In this document: positions 1-8,622 of the stretch, one piece after another
Layout of the letters: every line of letters begins with the position of its first letter
How positions within the stretch are numbered: the first letter of the stretch is position 1
Source: Paenibacillus sp. P25
GTDB lineage: Bacteria > Bacillota > Bacilli > Paenibacillales > NBRC-103111
Direction of reading: 5' to 3'
Length of the DNA: 64,000 bases
NCBI GenBank assembly: GCA_024704175.1
Contig: CP085629.1
Span: 5,580,001-5,644,000 of the forward strand
Notes under the pieces: generated by a model
Database searches by the model: none
Seen by the model: only the letters and a program-made list of their open reading frames with translations
What the model was told of the DNA's origin: nothing
Made by a program: the position numbers and the translations under genes

Positions 1-1
1 G

Positions 2-721
2 CCGGTTTATCTGATCTCTTCCCTGTTTAACGTGTTTCTGTTCTACGGGCTGCAGACCGTCGGACTGATCTACATGCCTGCGGGTCTGTTCTCCGTTATC
101 GTGTACCTTCAGCCCGTGCTGGTCGGCATCTTCGCTTGGCTGTGGCTCGGCGAGCCGATGACGGCGCTCAAAATCGGCGGGCTGGTCGTTGGCTTCCTGG
201 GCGTCGCCACCGTCAGCGCCGGCGGATTCAGCGGCCATGTTGCCGTGCTGGGCGTCATTCTTGCTCTGCTGACGGCTGTAGGATGGGCGGTCGGGACCGT
301 CTACGTCAAAAAAGTCGGCGGCCGTGTCCATTCGATCTGGCTGGTCGCCTTCCAATGCATGATCGGCGGGCTGGCCCTCACAGCGGCGGGGTCCTATACG
401 GAAGATTGGTCCTCTATCGTATGGAACGTGCCTTATGCTGTAGGACTTATTTTTGGCATCATTATCGGCATTTCGGCCTCTTGGGTCGTCTACTTCGCGT
501 TAGTCCGTTCCGGCGACGCCAGCCGGGTGGCTTCGTATACGTTCCTCGTGCCGCTCATCTCCGTCTTCAGCGGGACGTTGTTCCTGAAGGAGCCGTTCAC
601 GGCGTACCTTGTCATCGGTCTCGTGCTGATCGGCATCAGCATCTACTTCGTCAATCGAAAGCCCGGGTCGCGGGCCCATTCTTCGCAAGGCACGGGAAAA
701 CTGCTGAGCGAGCCGAAATAA
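2..721 (+). CDS. EamA/DMT-family transporter, C-terminal part
   Basis: The reading frame is open through the left edge, so the start lies outside the window. About 239 residues are visible. They are very hydrophobic, with repeated 20-residue membrane segments and the drug/metabolite transporter pattern in which a LGEP-type loop (WLWLGEPM) recurs as FLKEPF in the second half, as expected for an internally duplicated EamA protein. The protein should sit in the cytoplasmic membrane and export small metabolites; the substrate cannot be told. A GTG at 32 is only an internal codon. A hairpin terminator follows. The family call is firm, the function is not. Confidence 0.85.
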   Translation, partial: PVYLISSLFNVFLFYGLQTVGLIYMPAGLFSVIVYLQPVLVGIFAWLWLGEPMTALKIGGLVVGFLGVATVSAGGFSGHVAVLGVILALLTAVGWAVGTVYVKKVGGRVHSIWLVAFQCMIGGLALTAAGSYTEDWSSIVWNVPYAVGLIFGIIIGISASWVVYFALVRSGDASRVASYTFLVPLISVFSGTLFLKEPFTAYLVIGLVLIGISIYFVNRKPGSRAHSSQGTGKLLSEPK

Positions 722-760
722 GCGGTCTTCCGGCGATCGGACAAGTGACACAAGACCACC

Positions 761-803
761 AAAAGCTGACATCCTAATCAATACACAGGAGTCAGCTTTT
801 TTT
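761..803 (+). terminator. Rho-independent terminator
   Basis: A perfect 10-bp stem (AAAAGCTGAC pairing with GTCAGCTTTT) is followed by a T run. It closes the EamA transcript. Confidence 0.9.
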
Positions 804-974
804 ACTAACGGAACATTAGCATCCCGCCCCACGATAACCGGATTCAATACTCCAAAAGGCGGCCGCCGTCATGCCTTTGGCATATTGGGATGGCCGCTCA
901 GCCACTTTCGCCATTCCTGCCGCGTAGCGGCCTGCACGATTTTATCGATCACCGTGGCCCCTTCACCTTCCCGC

Positions 975-1397
975 TTACGGGTTCAACACTTCCAGATAAT
1001 GCGGATTGTTCATAATGCCGAGCACGTTGCCGAACGGATCCGTGACGGAAGCCGTAGTGAATCCCGCTCCCCGGTGGATGACCGGTTCGTATACTTCCGC
1101 TCCCATGGACTTTAGCCGCTCGAAGGTGGCTTCCAGATCGTCCACATGCCAGTACATGATGGCGCCGCCGGGGCCGTCCGCCGCTCGCGCGGGCATATAA
1201 CGCCGATGAATCAAGCCGAGCTCATGCTGGTAATCCCCAAGACGAAACTCGGCATAAACGAGTGCACCGTCCGGCCCCGAGCGCTTGAAGTAAGGCTCTC
1301 CGCCAAGCAGCTCCGAATACCACGCGACCGCCGCCTCCAAGTCGTCCGCCCAGTAGTTGATGGTCGCAAATCCGCGCAAGGTTTGTTTCGTGTTCAT
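975..1397 (-). CDS. VOC-family (glyoxalase/bleomycin-resistance fold) protein
   Basis: This 140-residue protein has the VOC layout: an N-terminal half with WADDLEAAVAWYSELLGG and a C-terminal half with DDLEATFERLKSMGAEV and a typical ending DPFGNVLGI. Members of this fold are small metal-dependent enzymes or binding proteins with two beta-alpha-beta-beta-beta modules. The substrate is not predictable. The start is supported by GGGAGG about 8 bases upstream. It is a single gene transcribed away from the next cluster. Confidence 0.85.
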   Translation of the reverse strand: MNTKQTLRGFATINYWADDLEAAVAWYSELLGGEPYFKRSGPDGALVYAEFRLGDYQHELGLIHRRYMPARAADGPGGAIMYWHVDDLEATFERLKSMGAEVYEPVIHRGAGFTTASVTDPFGNVLGIMNNPHYLEVLNP

Positions 1398-1991
1398 TTT
1401 CGTTTCCTCCCAGAATCATCATTTTCACCTTTATGGATAGAATAACCCACCCTTGTTGACAACTGTATGTCAGTGATAAGAAAGATTCCCCTGAGGAGAT
1501 GAAGAGTACGATAATTTGCCGTCGGGGTAGAAGAGATCCTAGTAATTACCTTATAGATGTTGAAAATCGATATAGTTCGATGAGGGGTTAAGCGAGGTTT
1601 TTCGGTTTCACTCCTGTGGACAACCCATCCTGTGGATATGTTGATGTGTTTGCTTGAACATATACACAGCATGACGGGGAACCTTGTTAATTCTGTGGAT
1701 AACCCTGTGTATAACAGCCTGTCGCCGGTTCAAACTTTTACATTCTGATCTTATAAAAAGAATAGCTTCCCAAGGCCTATTCGCTTAGGAAGCCGTCTCT
1801 GTAACAGCCGATTCCGCTGCAGGCAGGTCGGCGACTTTCAATCAGCCGCGCCAGCAGAGCAGTTTGCCCCTTGACTGTAGGCACGCCCGTACTTCGAACC
1901 CTCTCCTTCTCCCCTGTCCCTGTTTTGGTTTACTCCCCGATTTTTGTATAATGAGCCTATAACTTACGATTTCAATAGAAGGAGTAACCTC
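1398..1991. other. Intergenic region with DnaA-box-like cluster
   Basis: No gene is supported here. Between 1615 and 1714 are five copies resembling the DnaA box TTATNCACA: perfect reverse-strand copies at 1694-1702 and 1706-1714, and one-mismatch copies at 1615-1623, 1631-1639 and 1660-1668. An imperfect hairpin (1765-1793) with a T-rich tail on the minus strand follows, but no minus-strand gene is visible upstream of it. Confidence 0.5.
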
Positions 1992-2984
1992 ATGTCGAAC
2001 CGGAAATGGAACCTGGGGCTCCTGATTCTTTTTGCCGTCTTTGTCTGCCTGCTGCTCCAGTTCCTCTTCTCCGCACTGCGCATCCGGGGGCTGGTCAGGG
2101 ACCTTGAAGCCCACGGAGCCGCCGGGGACAAGCCCCGCCACGTCGTATTGATCTCGCAGGAGCTGGACAATCCGTTCTGGCGGTCCGTCGAGCAGGGTGC
2201 GGCGGAGGCCTCGCGGCAGTACGGGATGGAGCTGGAATATACGGGACCTTCCCGCATCAATGCGGCCGAGCAGGTCAAGCTGCTGGAGAAAGCGATCGCG
2301 GCCAAGGCCGACGCCGTGCTGGTGCAGGGGATCGGCGATCCGCAGTACCGGAATCTGATCGATAAAGCGGCGGCCCAAGGCATCCCCGTGATTGCTGTGG
2401 ATACGGACGAACCGGGAAGCAAGCGGCTGACCTACGTGGGCACGGACAATCTGGAGGCCGGCAAACGGATGGGCGAGCTGGTCGCGCAGTCCGCCGGGAA
2501 CGCAGGCACCATCGGCGTGATGGTCGGCGACCAGCAGGAGAACCAGAAGCTGCGGCTCGAAGGCTTCCGCTCGGTAATCGGCCGTTATCCCGGGCTGACG
2601 ATCACCGGCGTCCGGTCCTCGAACATCTCCCGCCTTCAGGCGGAGCAGCAGGGAGAGGATCTCCTCCATCGTTATCCGCAAACCGGCTATATGGTCGGGT
2701 TCAGCGCGCTCGACGGCGTCGGCATGCTGGAAGCGGCCGGACGTATCCGTTCGCAGGGCGTGCGCATCTTCGCCTTCGACGACCTGGAAGAGACGAAGGA
2801 GGCCATCCGCCAGTGCCGGATTCAGGCCAGCGTCGTGCAGCGACCGCGCGAAATGGGTTTTGACGCCGTATCGCTGCTTCACGATTATTACCAGGGCAAG
2901 ACGGTGCCGGCGCAGCATTTTACCGCGATTACCGTACTGGATAAGAGCAATGTAGATGGCGGAAACGGGGAAGCCTGCCGATGA
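1992..2984 (+). CDS. Membrane-anchored sugar-binding sensor protein (XylFII-like)
   Basis: This 330-residue protein has an uncleaved N-terminal membrane segment (about residues 8-28) and then a periplasmic-binding-protein type 1 domain like ribose/xylose binders (HVVLISQELDNPFW, the Lys/Ala-rich helix, VIAVDTDEP, VGTDNLEAG). It overlaps the sensor kinase gene by an ATGA stop/start. By analogy with the clostridial XylFII-LytS-YesN system, I infer that it binds a sugar outside the cell and passes the signal to the kinase rather than serving an ABC transporter; no permease or ATPase gene is nearby. The start was chosen for the AAGGAG about 8 bases upstream. The ligand is unknown; a pentose or glucose is plausible given the sugar symporter next door. 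Confidence 0.8.
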   Translation: MSNRKWNLGLLILFAVFVCLLLQFLFSALRIRGLVRDLEAHGAAGDKPRHVVLISQELDNPFWRSVEQGAAEASRQYGMELEYTGPSRINAAEQVKLLEKAIAAKADAVLVQGIGDPQYRNLIDKAAAQGIPVIAVDTDEPGSKRLTYVGTDNLEAGKRMGELVAQSAGNAGTIGVMVGDQQENQKLRLEGFRSVIGRYPGLTITGVRSSNISRLQAEQQGEDLLHRYPQTGYMVGFSALDGVGMLEAAGRIRSQGVRIFAFDDLEETKEAIRQCRIQASVVQRPREMGFDAVSLLHDYYQGKTVPAQHFTAITVLDKSNVDGGNGEACR

Positions 2985-4441
2985 CGATCCGCAAGAAGCT
3001 GATGCTGTTTATTCCCCTGCTGGTGCTGCTCGTGAATTCGGTAACGTTCTTTCTGTTTCAAAGCGGCAAGGTCGTGCAGCAAAGCTACGGGCTGATGATG
3101 GACCGCATCCTGCTGTACAAGCAGTCCGCCCAGACCGCGGAGGATCATCTGCGGACGCTGTACGCTTACCTGCTGAATCCGACGGACGACGGCAAGGCGG
3201 CTGTCGACCAAGGACAGTCCAAGCTCCTCGAGCTTCGCCATACGTTGTCCGCTAAGGGGACCGTATCTCCCAATCTGTCCGTACTGACGGGCTATGTTCA
3301 TATGCTGGACACGCTGAGGGAACAGGAGCAGGGCGCTCTGGCCGCGGCCGGTACGAATCCGGGCACCGCGCTTATCCGCTATGAAGAAGCGGAAAAAACA
3401 ACCGGGTTCATCCGCGAGGAGAGCCAGCGGCTGGTCGATTTGGAGCTCAGCTACTACGAGCCGGTGTACCGGCAGATTCAGCTGGAGAACGAGCGGATGA
3501 ACCGGCTCGGCGCCGCCGTGTTCGTCGTCAACACGCCGCTGAGCATCGTGGTCGCGATCTGGATTTCCCGCAGCATCACCGGACCGGTCGGCCGGCTCGT
3601 CGGCATGGCCCGGCAAATCGCCAAGGGCCGGTTCGACACCGAGCCTCCGCCGCTGCGTTCGGGGGATGAGCTCGGCATTTTATCGGACGCCTTCCGCCAG
3701 ATGCTGGCCGATCTGAAGATTCTGATCGAGAAGGACAAGGAACGGCTCGAGATGGATCGGCTGGTCAAGGAGCTGGAGCTGCAGGCGCTGCAGAGCCAGA
3801 TCAACCCCCATTTTCTGTTCAATACGCTCAATGTGCTTTCCAAGCTGGCGCTTCTCGAAGGCGCCGAGCAAGCGAGCGATCTGATCGTCTCGATGTCCAA
3901 TCTGCTGCGCTACAATTTGCGCAAGCTGGATCAGCCGGTAACCCTGCGGGATGAAGTAGGACATGTGCGGGAATACATCCGGATTCAGCAGGCCCGCTTC
4001 CGCGACCGGTTCCGGTTCGAGACGGATATCGACGAAGCCGCGCTCGGCACCCGAGTCCCTGCCTTAACGATCCAGCCCCTGGTGGAAAACGCCTTCGCGC
4101 ACGGCATCGAAGGCTTGGAGCGGGACGCGGTGATCGGACTGGCCATCCGGCGCGAGGCTGAAAGTGTGCTCGTCGCGGTATCGGACAACGGAAGCGGCAT
4201 GAGCGAGGAGGTCCGGCAGGCGCCGCTGCGGCTGGAGGCCGGGACGGCCGCCATACCGGGCAGGCAGCATTCGACGGGGCTCGGCACCCGGAACGTATTC
4301 AAGCGGCTGCAGCTGCTCTACGGGCGCAGCGATTTGGTGGACATCGAGAGCGCGCCGGGGAAAGGAACGACGGTCCGGCTCCGGATTCCCCAAGGAAAGG
4401 AGGACAAAGAGACGCATGTATCGGTCGCTGATTGCGGATGA
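2981..4441 (+). CDS. YesM/LytS-type sensor histidine kinase
   Basis: This 486-residue membrane kinase has TM1 at about 8-26, an extracytoplasmic helical region to about 175, TM2 at about 178-196, a HAMP domain, a His_kinase domain with the phospho-acceptor His at about 277 in QINPHFLFN, and a C-terminal ATPase domain with an N box (PLVENAFAHG) and a DNGSGM G box. It overlaps the sugar-binding gene by 4 bases and the regulator gene by 26 bases, so the three are translationally coupled. It should autophosphorylate in response to the binding protein and pass phosphate to the next gene product. Confidence 0.92.
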   Translation: MTIRKKLMLFIPLLVLLVNSVTFFLFQSGKVVQQSYGLMMDRILLYKQSAQTAEDHLRTLYAYLLNPTDDGKAAVDQGQSKLLELRHTLSAKGTVSPNLSVLTGYVHMLDTLREQEQGALAAAGTNPGTALIRYEEAEKTTGFIREESQRLVDLELSYYEPVYRQIQLENERMNRLGAAVFVVNTPLSIVVAIWISRSITGPVGRLVGMARQIAKGRFDTEPPPLRSGDELGILSDAFRQMLADLKILIEKDKERLEMDRLVKELELQALQSQINPHFLFNTLNVLSKLALLEGAEQASDLIVSMSNLLRYNLRKLDQPVTLRDEVGHVREYIRIQQARFRDRFRFETDIDEAALGTRVPALTIQPLVENAFAHGIEGLERDAVIGLAIRREAESVLVAVSDNGSGMSEEVRQAPLRLEAGTAAIPGRQHSTGLGTRNVFKRLQLLYGRSDLVDIESAPGKGTTVRLRIPQGKEDKETHVSVADCG

Positions 4442-5759
4442 CGAAGCGCTGGAGCGCGAAGGGCTGGAATGGATCGTCCGGCGCATGATGCCGGATACGT
4501 TCGAAGTCATTCACGCCGAGAATGGGCGTGCGGCGATCGAACGGGCGGAGGAGTACCGCCCTCATATTATTTTCATGGACGTGAACATGCCCGGCATTCA
4601 GGGCCTCGCCGCCCTGCGGGAGATCAAGGAGCGGCTACCCGATGCGAAGCTCGTGGTGGTTACGGCCTATGACTATTTCTCCTACGCGAAGGAGGCCTTG
4701 TCGCTCGGCGTGAAAGAATATATCGTCAAGCCGGCGAACCGGGAGCAGGTCGTAGCCCTGCTTCAGCAACTGGTGGAGGAGCTGGAACGGGAGAAGCGAA
4801 GACGCACGGAGGATCTGGAGCTGAGGGACAAGGTATCTCAGTTGCTGCCCCTGGTGGAGAACGAGCTGGCCTTGATGTTCATGGTCGATCAGGTACTGGA
4901 TACAAGCGTGCTGCAGCTTTCCGAATGGATCGATTTTCCGCTCGATCAGGGGTATGCGGTCGTGGTTGCTTTTCCCGAAGCCGTGCTCGCGCCGGATAAG
5001 AAGAAGATCTACGAGAGCATCCGCAGCTTCGCCCGGGCGCAGATGCCGCTGTGCATCGTCAGCTCACTCATGAACCGGCACATGGCCGTGTTCGTCCGGA
5101 AAGCGCCGGAGATGAAGGAAGCGGCATGGAAAGCGGAAGCCAAGCAGTACGGCGAGAAGCTCTGCACGCTCGCGGAGCGGCAGCTCGGAACCCTGGTATC
5201 GGTCGGCATCGGGTCGGTTCATGAAGGAGCGGAAGGCCTGCGCAAATCGTATTACGAGGCCGTGTTTGCCTCCACCTTCTTCGAGGAAGGCGGCACCGTG
5301 TGCCAGTTCGATGAGCTCAGACACCGGCATGACCTGGGGTCGCAAGAGACGGGCAAGAAGCCTTTCAGCGGGGAGCTCGCCCAGCAGTCCTATGTGGTGT
5401 CCGCTCTGCAGCGCATCCGCGAGGAACGGGAGCAGCAGACCTTAACCGTCCTCGATAAGGCGAAGCGCTACATCCAGGAGCATTTCACCGAGGAAATCTC
5501 GCTGGAGGAGGTCGCGGACTCCGTTCATCTCAACCCCCACTATTTCAGCAAAATCTTCAAGCAGCAGGTGGGCGAAACCTTCATCGATTATGTGACCGGA
5601 CTGCGGATCGACAAAGCGAAGGAGCTTATGGCTTCGGACCGCTTAAGCCTCAAGGAGGTATGCTTCGAGGTCGGATACAAGGATCCGAACTACTTCAGCC
5701 GCGTGTTCAAGAAAGTAACCGGCGTTACGCCAACGGAATACCGGAGCCAGACCAAATAA
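4416..5759 (+). CDS. YesN-type response regulator (REC + AraC HTH)
   Basis: This 447-residue regulator has an N-terminal receiver domain (acidic DDE near residue 8, phospho-acceptor Asp at about 55 in IIFMDVNMPG, Lys at about 104 in YIVKPA), a middle region of about 200 residues, and a C-terminal AraC double helix-turn-helix (ISLEEVADSVHLNPHYFSKI and YKDPNYFSRVFKKVTG). AAAGGAGG lies upstream of the start inside the kinase gene. Its likely target is the adjacent sugar symporter promoter, which lies 220 bases downstream; this is inference. Confidence 0.92.
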   Translation: MYRSLIADDEALEREGLEWIVRRMMPDTFEVIHAENGRAAIERAEEYRPHIIFMDVNMPGIQGLAALREIKERLPDAKLVVVTAYDYFSYAKEALSLGVKEYIVKPANREQVVALLQQLVEELEREKRRRTEDLELRDKVSQLLPLVENELALMFMVDQVLDTSVLQLSEWIDFPLDQGYAVVVAFPEAVLAPDKKKIYESIRSFARAQMPLCIVSSLMNRHMAVFVRKAPEMKEAAWKAEAKQYGEKLCTLAERQLGTLVSVGIGSVHEGAEGLRKSYYEAVFASTFFEEGGTVCQFDELRHRHDLGSQETGKKPFSGELAQQSYVVSALQRIREEREQQTLTVLDKAKRYIQEHFTEEISLEEVADSVHLNPHYFSKIFKQQVGETFIDYVTGLRIDKAKELMASDRLSLKEVCFEVGYKDPNYFSRVFKKVTGVTPTEYRSQTK

Positions 5760-5821
5760 CAGGCTTGGGGGTTAATCGCCCTCCCATATCCCTGTTGGCC
5801 CCATCCCCTGCTCTCCTCCAG

Positions 5822-5850
5822 TCCATGTCCGCTCGGGCATGGATTTTTTT
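5822..5850 (+). terminator. Rho-independent terminator
   Basis: The stem TCCATGTCC/GGGCATGGA (one G-T pair) has a 4-base loop and seven Ts. It ends the three-component system operon and separates it from the symporter. Confidence 0.85.
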
Positions 5851-5959
5851 GTGCTGCCCCTGACAAAAAAATGCTAGTCCCCCCTCCCCCTGCGGCTTCA
5901 TTTTCGGGAAAGGTGAATTCGTGCGGCAACAGCACAATTAAGTGCAGGCGATTGCAGGC

Positions 5960-5986
5960 TTGGCGCCGACTTTCACATGCTATAAT
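5960..5986 (+). promoter_or_regulatory. Candidate promoter of the sugar symporter
   Basis: A perfect TATAAT at 5981-5986 has a weak TTGGCG 15 bases upstream. The poor -35 and short spacing fit a promoter needing an activator such as the AraC-type regulator just upstream. Confidence 0.5.
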
Positions 5987-6081
5987 GAACTCGTTTCCAA
6001 ATTTGAAGCGACCATTTTCGACACCCGGGCGAATCAGGGAGCGTTCCCTGGTCCGGTTAGCATGGAAAGGAGTAATAGCAT

Positions 6082-7515
6082 ATGAGCTCGAATGCACTTA
6101 ACGCTGAGCAAGGGCAAGTCAGCATGAAGTTTGTGACGCTCGTTTCAATCGTGGCCGCACTGGGCGGTTTATTATTCGGTTTCGACACCGCCGTGGTTTC
6201 GGGGGCCGTCGGTTTTATGAAGGAACGGTTCAGCCTGAATGAGCTTCAGGTCGGCTGGGCCGTATCCAGTCTGATCATCGGCTGTATCGTCGGAGCCGGC
6301 TTCTCCGGAATGATCAGCGATAAGTTAGGCCGGAAAAAGGTGCTGATCGCCGCCGCACTGCTGTTTATCATCGGTTCCATCGGTTCCGCCATTCCGGCTA
6401 CGTTCTCCGGCTATATTATCGCACGGATCATCGGAGGACTCGGCATCGGGATTACCTCCACACTTTGTCCGCTCTACAACGCAGAGATTGCGCCTGCGAA
6501 GTACCGCGGCCGTCTGGTGGCGCTGAACCAGTTTGCAACCGTTACCGGTATTTTCCTCGTTTACTTCGTCAACTCCGGCATTGCCGGCTATGGGGACGAC
6601 GCATGGGATATTGCCATGGCATGGCGCTGGATGTTCGGCGTCGGTGCCCTCCCCGGCCTCTTGTTCCTGGTGCTTCTCTTCTTCGTACCGGAGAGCCCGA
6701 GATGGCTGATCAAGCAAGGACGTCCGGCCGAAGCGCCGCCGATCCTGCTGAAAATTCACGGCGAGGATCTCGCCCGCCAGGAAGTGCTCGACATCAAGGA
6801 ATCGTTCAAACAGGAGAATGGTTCGATCCGCCAGCTGTTCAGCCCCGGGCTTCGCACCGCGCTGATCGTGGGTGTTGTGCTTGCCGTACTGCAGCAGGTG
6901 ACAGGCATTAACGCCGTGATGTATTATGCCCCGGAAATTTTCAAAGCCACGGGCGCCGGCACGAACGCTTCTTTGATTCAAACGATTCTCGTAGGTCTGA
7001 TCAACTTCTTGTTCACGATTCTCGCTTTGTGGCTGATCGACAAAGTAGGGCGCAAGGCGCTCCTGCTCGTCGGCTCCGCCATCATGGCGGTGTGTCTGGC
7101 CGTCATCGGCGCCGCTTTCCATACCGGTCATACATCCGGGCCGCTGGTGCTGATCTTCATCCTGCTGTACGTCGCCGCTTTCGCCGTATCGCTCGGACCG
7201 GTCGTTTGGGTACTTTTGTCCGAAATCTTCCCGAACCGCCTCCGCGGCAGAGCGACGGCTATCGCATCCATGTCCTTGTGGGCGGCCGACTATGTCGTTT
7301 CCCAGTCGTTCCCTCCGATGCTTCAATCGGCAGGACCGGCCATGACCTTCTGGATCTTCGGCATTCTGTCGCTGTTTACCGTGGTCTTTACTTGGCGCGT
7401 CGTTCCGGAGACAAAAGGCAAATCGCTCGAAGAAATCGAAGCGGCCTGGTCGTCCGAAGCGGAGAACAAGGAAGGCGTTACGCCGACTGTTGGCGAAAGC
7501 TACTCGCATTCTTGA
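6082..7515 (+). CDS. MFS sugar-porter family symporter (XylE/AraE-like)
   Basis: This 477-residue protein with 12 predicted membrane segments carries the sugar-porter signatures: GGLLFGFDTAVVSG in TM1, the RGR-type loop KYRGRL, PESPRWL between the halves, QQVTGINAVMYYAP in TM7 (the Gln-Gln and Asn residues that bind hexose/xylose in XylE), and PETKGKSLEEIE at the C-terminus. It should import a monosaccharide with protons. AAAGGAG lies upstream of the ATG. It is a single-gene unit with its own promoter and terminator, and the sugar-sensing system upstream suggests substrate induction. Confidence 0.93.
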   Translation: MSSNALNAEQGQVSMKFVTLVSIVAALGGLLFGFDTAVVSGAVGFMKERFSLNELQVGWAVSSLIIGCIVGAGFSGMISDKLGRKKVLIAAALLFIIGSIGSAIPATFSGYIIARIIGGLGIGITSTLCPLYNAEIAPAKYRGRLVALNQFATVTGIFLVYFVNSGIAGYGDDAWDIAMAWRWMFGVGALPGLLFLVLLFFVPESPRWLIKQGRPAEAPPILLKIHGEDLARQEVLDIKESFKQENGSIRQLFSPGLRTALIVGVVLAVLQQVTGINAVMYYAPEIFKATGAGTNASLIQTILVGLINFLFTILALWLIDKVGRKALLLVGSAIMAVCLAVIGAAFHTGHTSGPLVLIFILLYVAAFAVSLGPVVWVLLSEIFPNRLRGRATAIASMSLWAADYVVSQSFPPMLQSAGPAMTFWIFGILSLFTVVFTWRVVPETKGKSLEEIEAAWSSEAENKEGVTPTVGESYSHS

Positions 7516-7523
7516 CCATACCA

Positions 7524-7563
7524 AAAGATGCCGGAACGAAATCGTCCGGCATCTTTCTTTTTT
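7524..7563 (+). terminator. Rho-independent terminator
   Basis: The hairpin AAAGATGCCGGA/TCCGGCATCTTT is followed by CTTTTTT, directly after the symporter stop. Confidence 0.92.
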
Positions 7564-7584
7564 GCGGTATCGCCGCCTAACATT

Positions 7585-8007
7585 TCAAATCTCAATTTTC
7601 GTCTCCAAAAACTCAAGGTACTTAGGGTCATCTTCCATAAAGATCGCCATACCGGCACCCATGTAAGCCCGGGTTAGTTCGTCGGTCGCCTTTTCCAAGT
7701 TTTCCTGTTCGTAATACAACTGCCCCAGCCGAAGATGAATGTAGGGATTCCCTAACCCTTTCGGACATTGTACGGCATTAAAAAAGCACTTGAATGCCTT
7801 ATCGTAATGGTTTCTTTGAAAATGGACATCCCCAATAGCCACATAGATCCACGTAGCGGCTTCCCATTCTTGATGATTTTCCGGCAATAGGCGAAGGGCG
7901 GCGACGTATTTATTCTTCCCAGCCTCAAGATCGCCCGCCTTCACCAAATCATCACCTTGTTGACATAGTGCCGTAATTTCGGAATGAATGGAATCTGAAA
8001 GTTGCAC
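7585..8007 (-). CDS. Tetratricopeptide-repeat protein
   Basis: This 140-residue soluble protein has about three TPR-like helical pairs (GDLEAGKNKYVAALRL, GDVHFQRNHYDKAFKCFFNA, LGQLYYEQENLEKATDELTR). Proteins of this size and pattern occur in Bacillales near polymorphic toxins, where some serve as immunity or adaptor proteins, but no toxin gene is adjacent here. No catalytic motif is visible. It is monocistronic, and its end lies just after the symporter terminator on the opposite strand. Confidence 0.7.
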   Translation of the reverse strand: MQLSDSIHSEITALCQQGDDLVKAGDLEAGKNKYVAALRLLPENHQEWEAATWIYVAIGDVHFQRNHYDKAFKCFFNAVQCPKGLGNPYIHLRLGQLYYEQENLEKATDELTRAYMGAGMAIFMEDDPKYLEFLETKIEI

Positions 8008-8323
8008 GTCATCTCTCCTGTCCTATTCGGGAATTAAATGATAAGATTCGTGAAATCCCGCCCTTCACAGGCGAGAATACGAGGCGATTGCGTTCGGCAC
8101 AATCTTTGATTTCAGGCGGACAATCCTTGATGACGCTTGCAATCCCCACTGAACCCGCCGTGCAATCCTCTCAGGCTTGTACAAATTTGTGCCTTCCTCG
8201 TCAAACCGCGTGCAAGCCCCGCAGAGGCGTGGGAAGGTCGGGCAAGGCCTAAGAAAAGCCGCCTTTAATGCTCCAAACACCGGAGCGGGTCGAGCATCAC
8301 GGCTATATTCCCTATTCCCGTTA

Positions 8324-8332
8324 TGCTATAAT
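8324..8332 (+). promoter_or_regulatory. Extended -10 promoter of the toxin mRNA
   Basis: TGCTATAAT is a consensus extended -10 element about 64 bases before the toxin start codon; the -35 region is poor. A start near 8339 would give a structured 5' leader containing the 8351-8365 element. Confidence 0.6.
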
Positions 8333-8395
8333 CAGTGTGCAATAGAATAGGCTTTTGAGGGCGGTCGGCTAATCTCCCGGAAGGGAGGTGATGCC

Positions 8396-8479
8396 ATGGA
8401 GGTATTTCAAGCGCTTCAATTGATGTTCCTGTTCGGAATGTTTATTCTGGCGCTGCTTGCCTACCTGAAAAAGAAATAG
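8396..8479 (+). CDS. Holin-like type I toxin (27 residues)
   Basis: This tiny protein begins MEVFQALQLM and continues as one hydrophobic membrane helix ending in three lysines. The pattern (acidic/aromatic N-terminus, xxFQALxLMxxFGxFIxALLxY, basic tail) is that of the putative holin-like toxin family of Firmicutes, which belong to type I toxin-antitoxin loci of the TxpA/BsrG kind. A very strong ribosome site (AAGGGAGGTG) precedes the ATG. Its mRNA can pair end-to-end (8351-8365 with 8536-8550), a hallmark of such toxins. Overexpression would be expected to damage the membrane. Confidence 0.8.
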   Translation: MEVFQALQLMFLFGMFILALLAYLKKK

Positions 8480-8609
8480 ACCGCCCTCGGCCAAAGGTTG
8501 CGGTCTATTTCGCTGCTTAACCTATTTCAAAGCCTACCGCCCTTAAAAGCGGCTATTGCATCGGGAGTCGTGTTCGCGCACGGCTCTCTTTGCATTGTAC
8601 GCATTTCTT
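8466..8609 (-). ncRNA. Putative antisense antitoxin RNA
   Basis: A minus-strand -10 element TATACT (8616-8621) would start a transcript near 8609. It would run through the 3' region of the toxin mRNA and end at the perfect 11-bp hairpin 8474-8484/8500-8510, followed on the minus strand by a T-rich tail inside the toxin gene. This RatA/TxpA-like arrangement is inferred from sequence; the RNA itself is not demonstrated. Confidence 0.5.
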
Positions 8610-8622
8610 GATTCAAGTATAC

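Noticed and set aside
1615..1714. Chromosomal origin of replication
   Set aside because: Only five boxes over 100 bp and no dnaA, dnaN, rpmH or AT-rich unwinding element next to them.
1842..2918. 358-codon frame opposite the sugar-binding sensor gene
   Set aside because: It is the antisense shadow of a clear periplasmic-binding-protein gene with a good ribosome site.
8065..8280. 71-codon open frame on the minus strand
   Set aside because: No ribosome site, unusual composition rich in Arg and Cys, and no recognisable domain.
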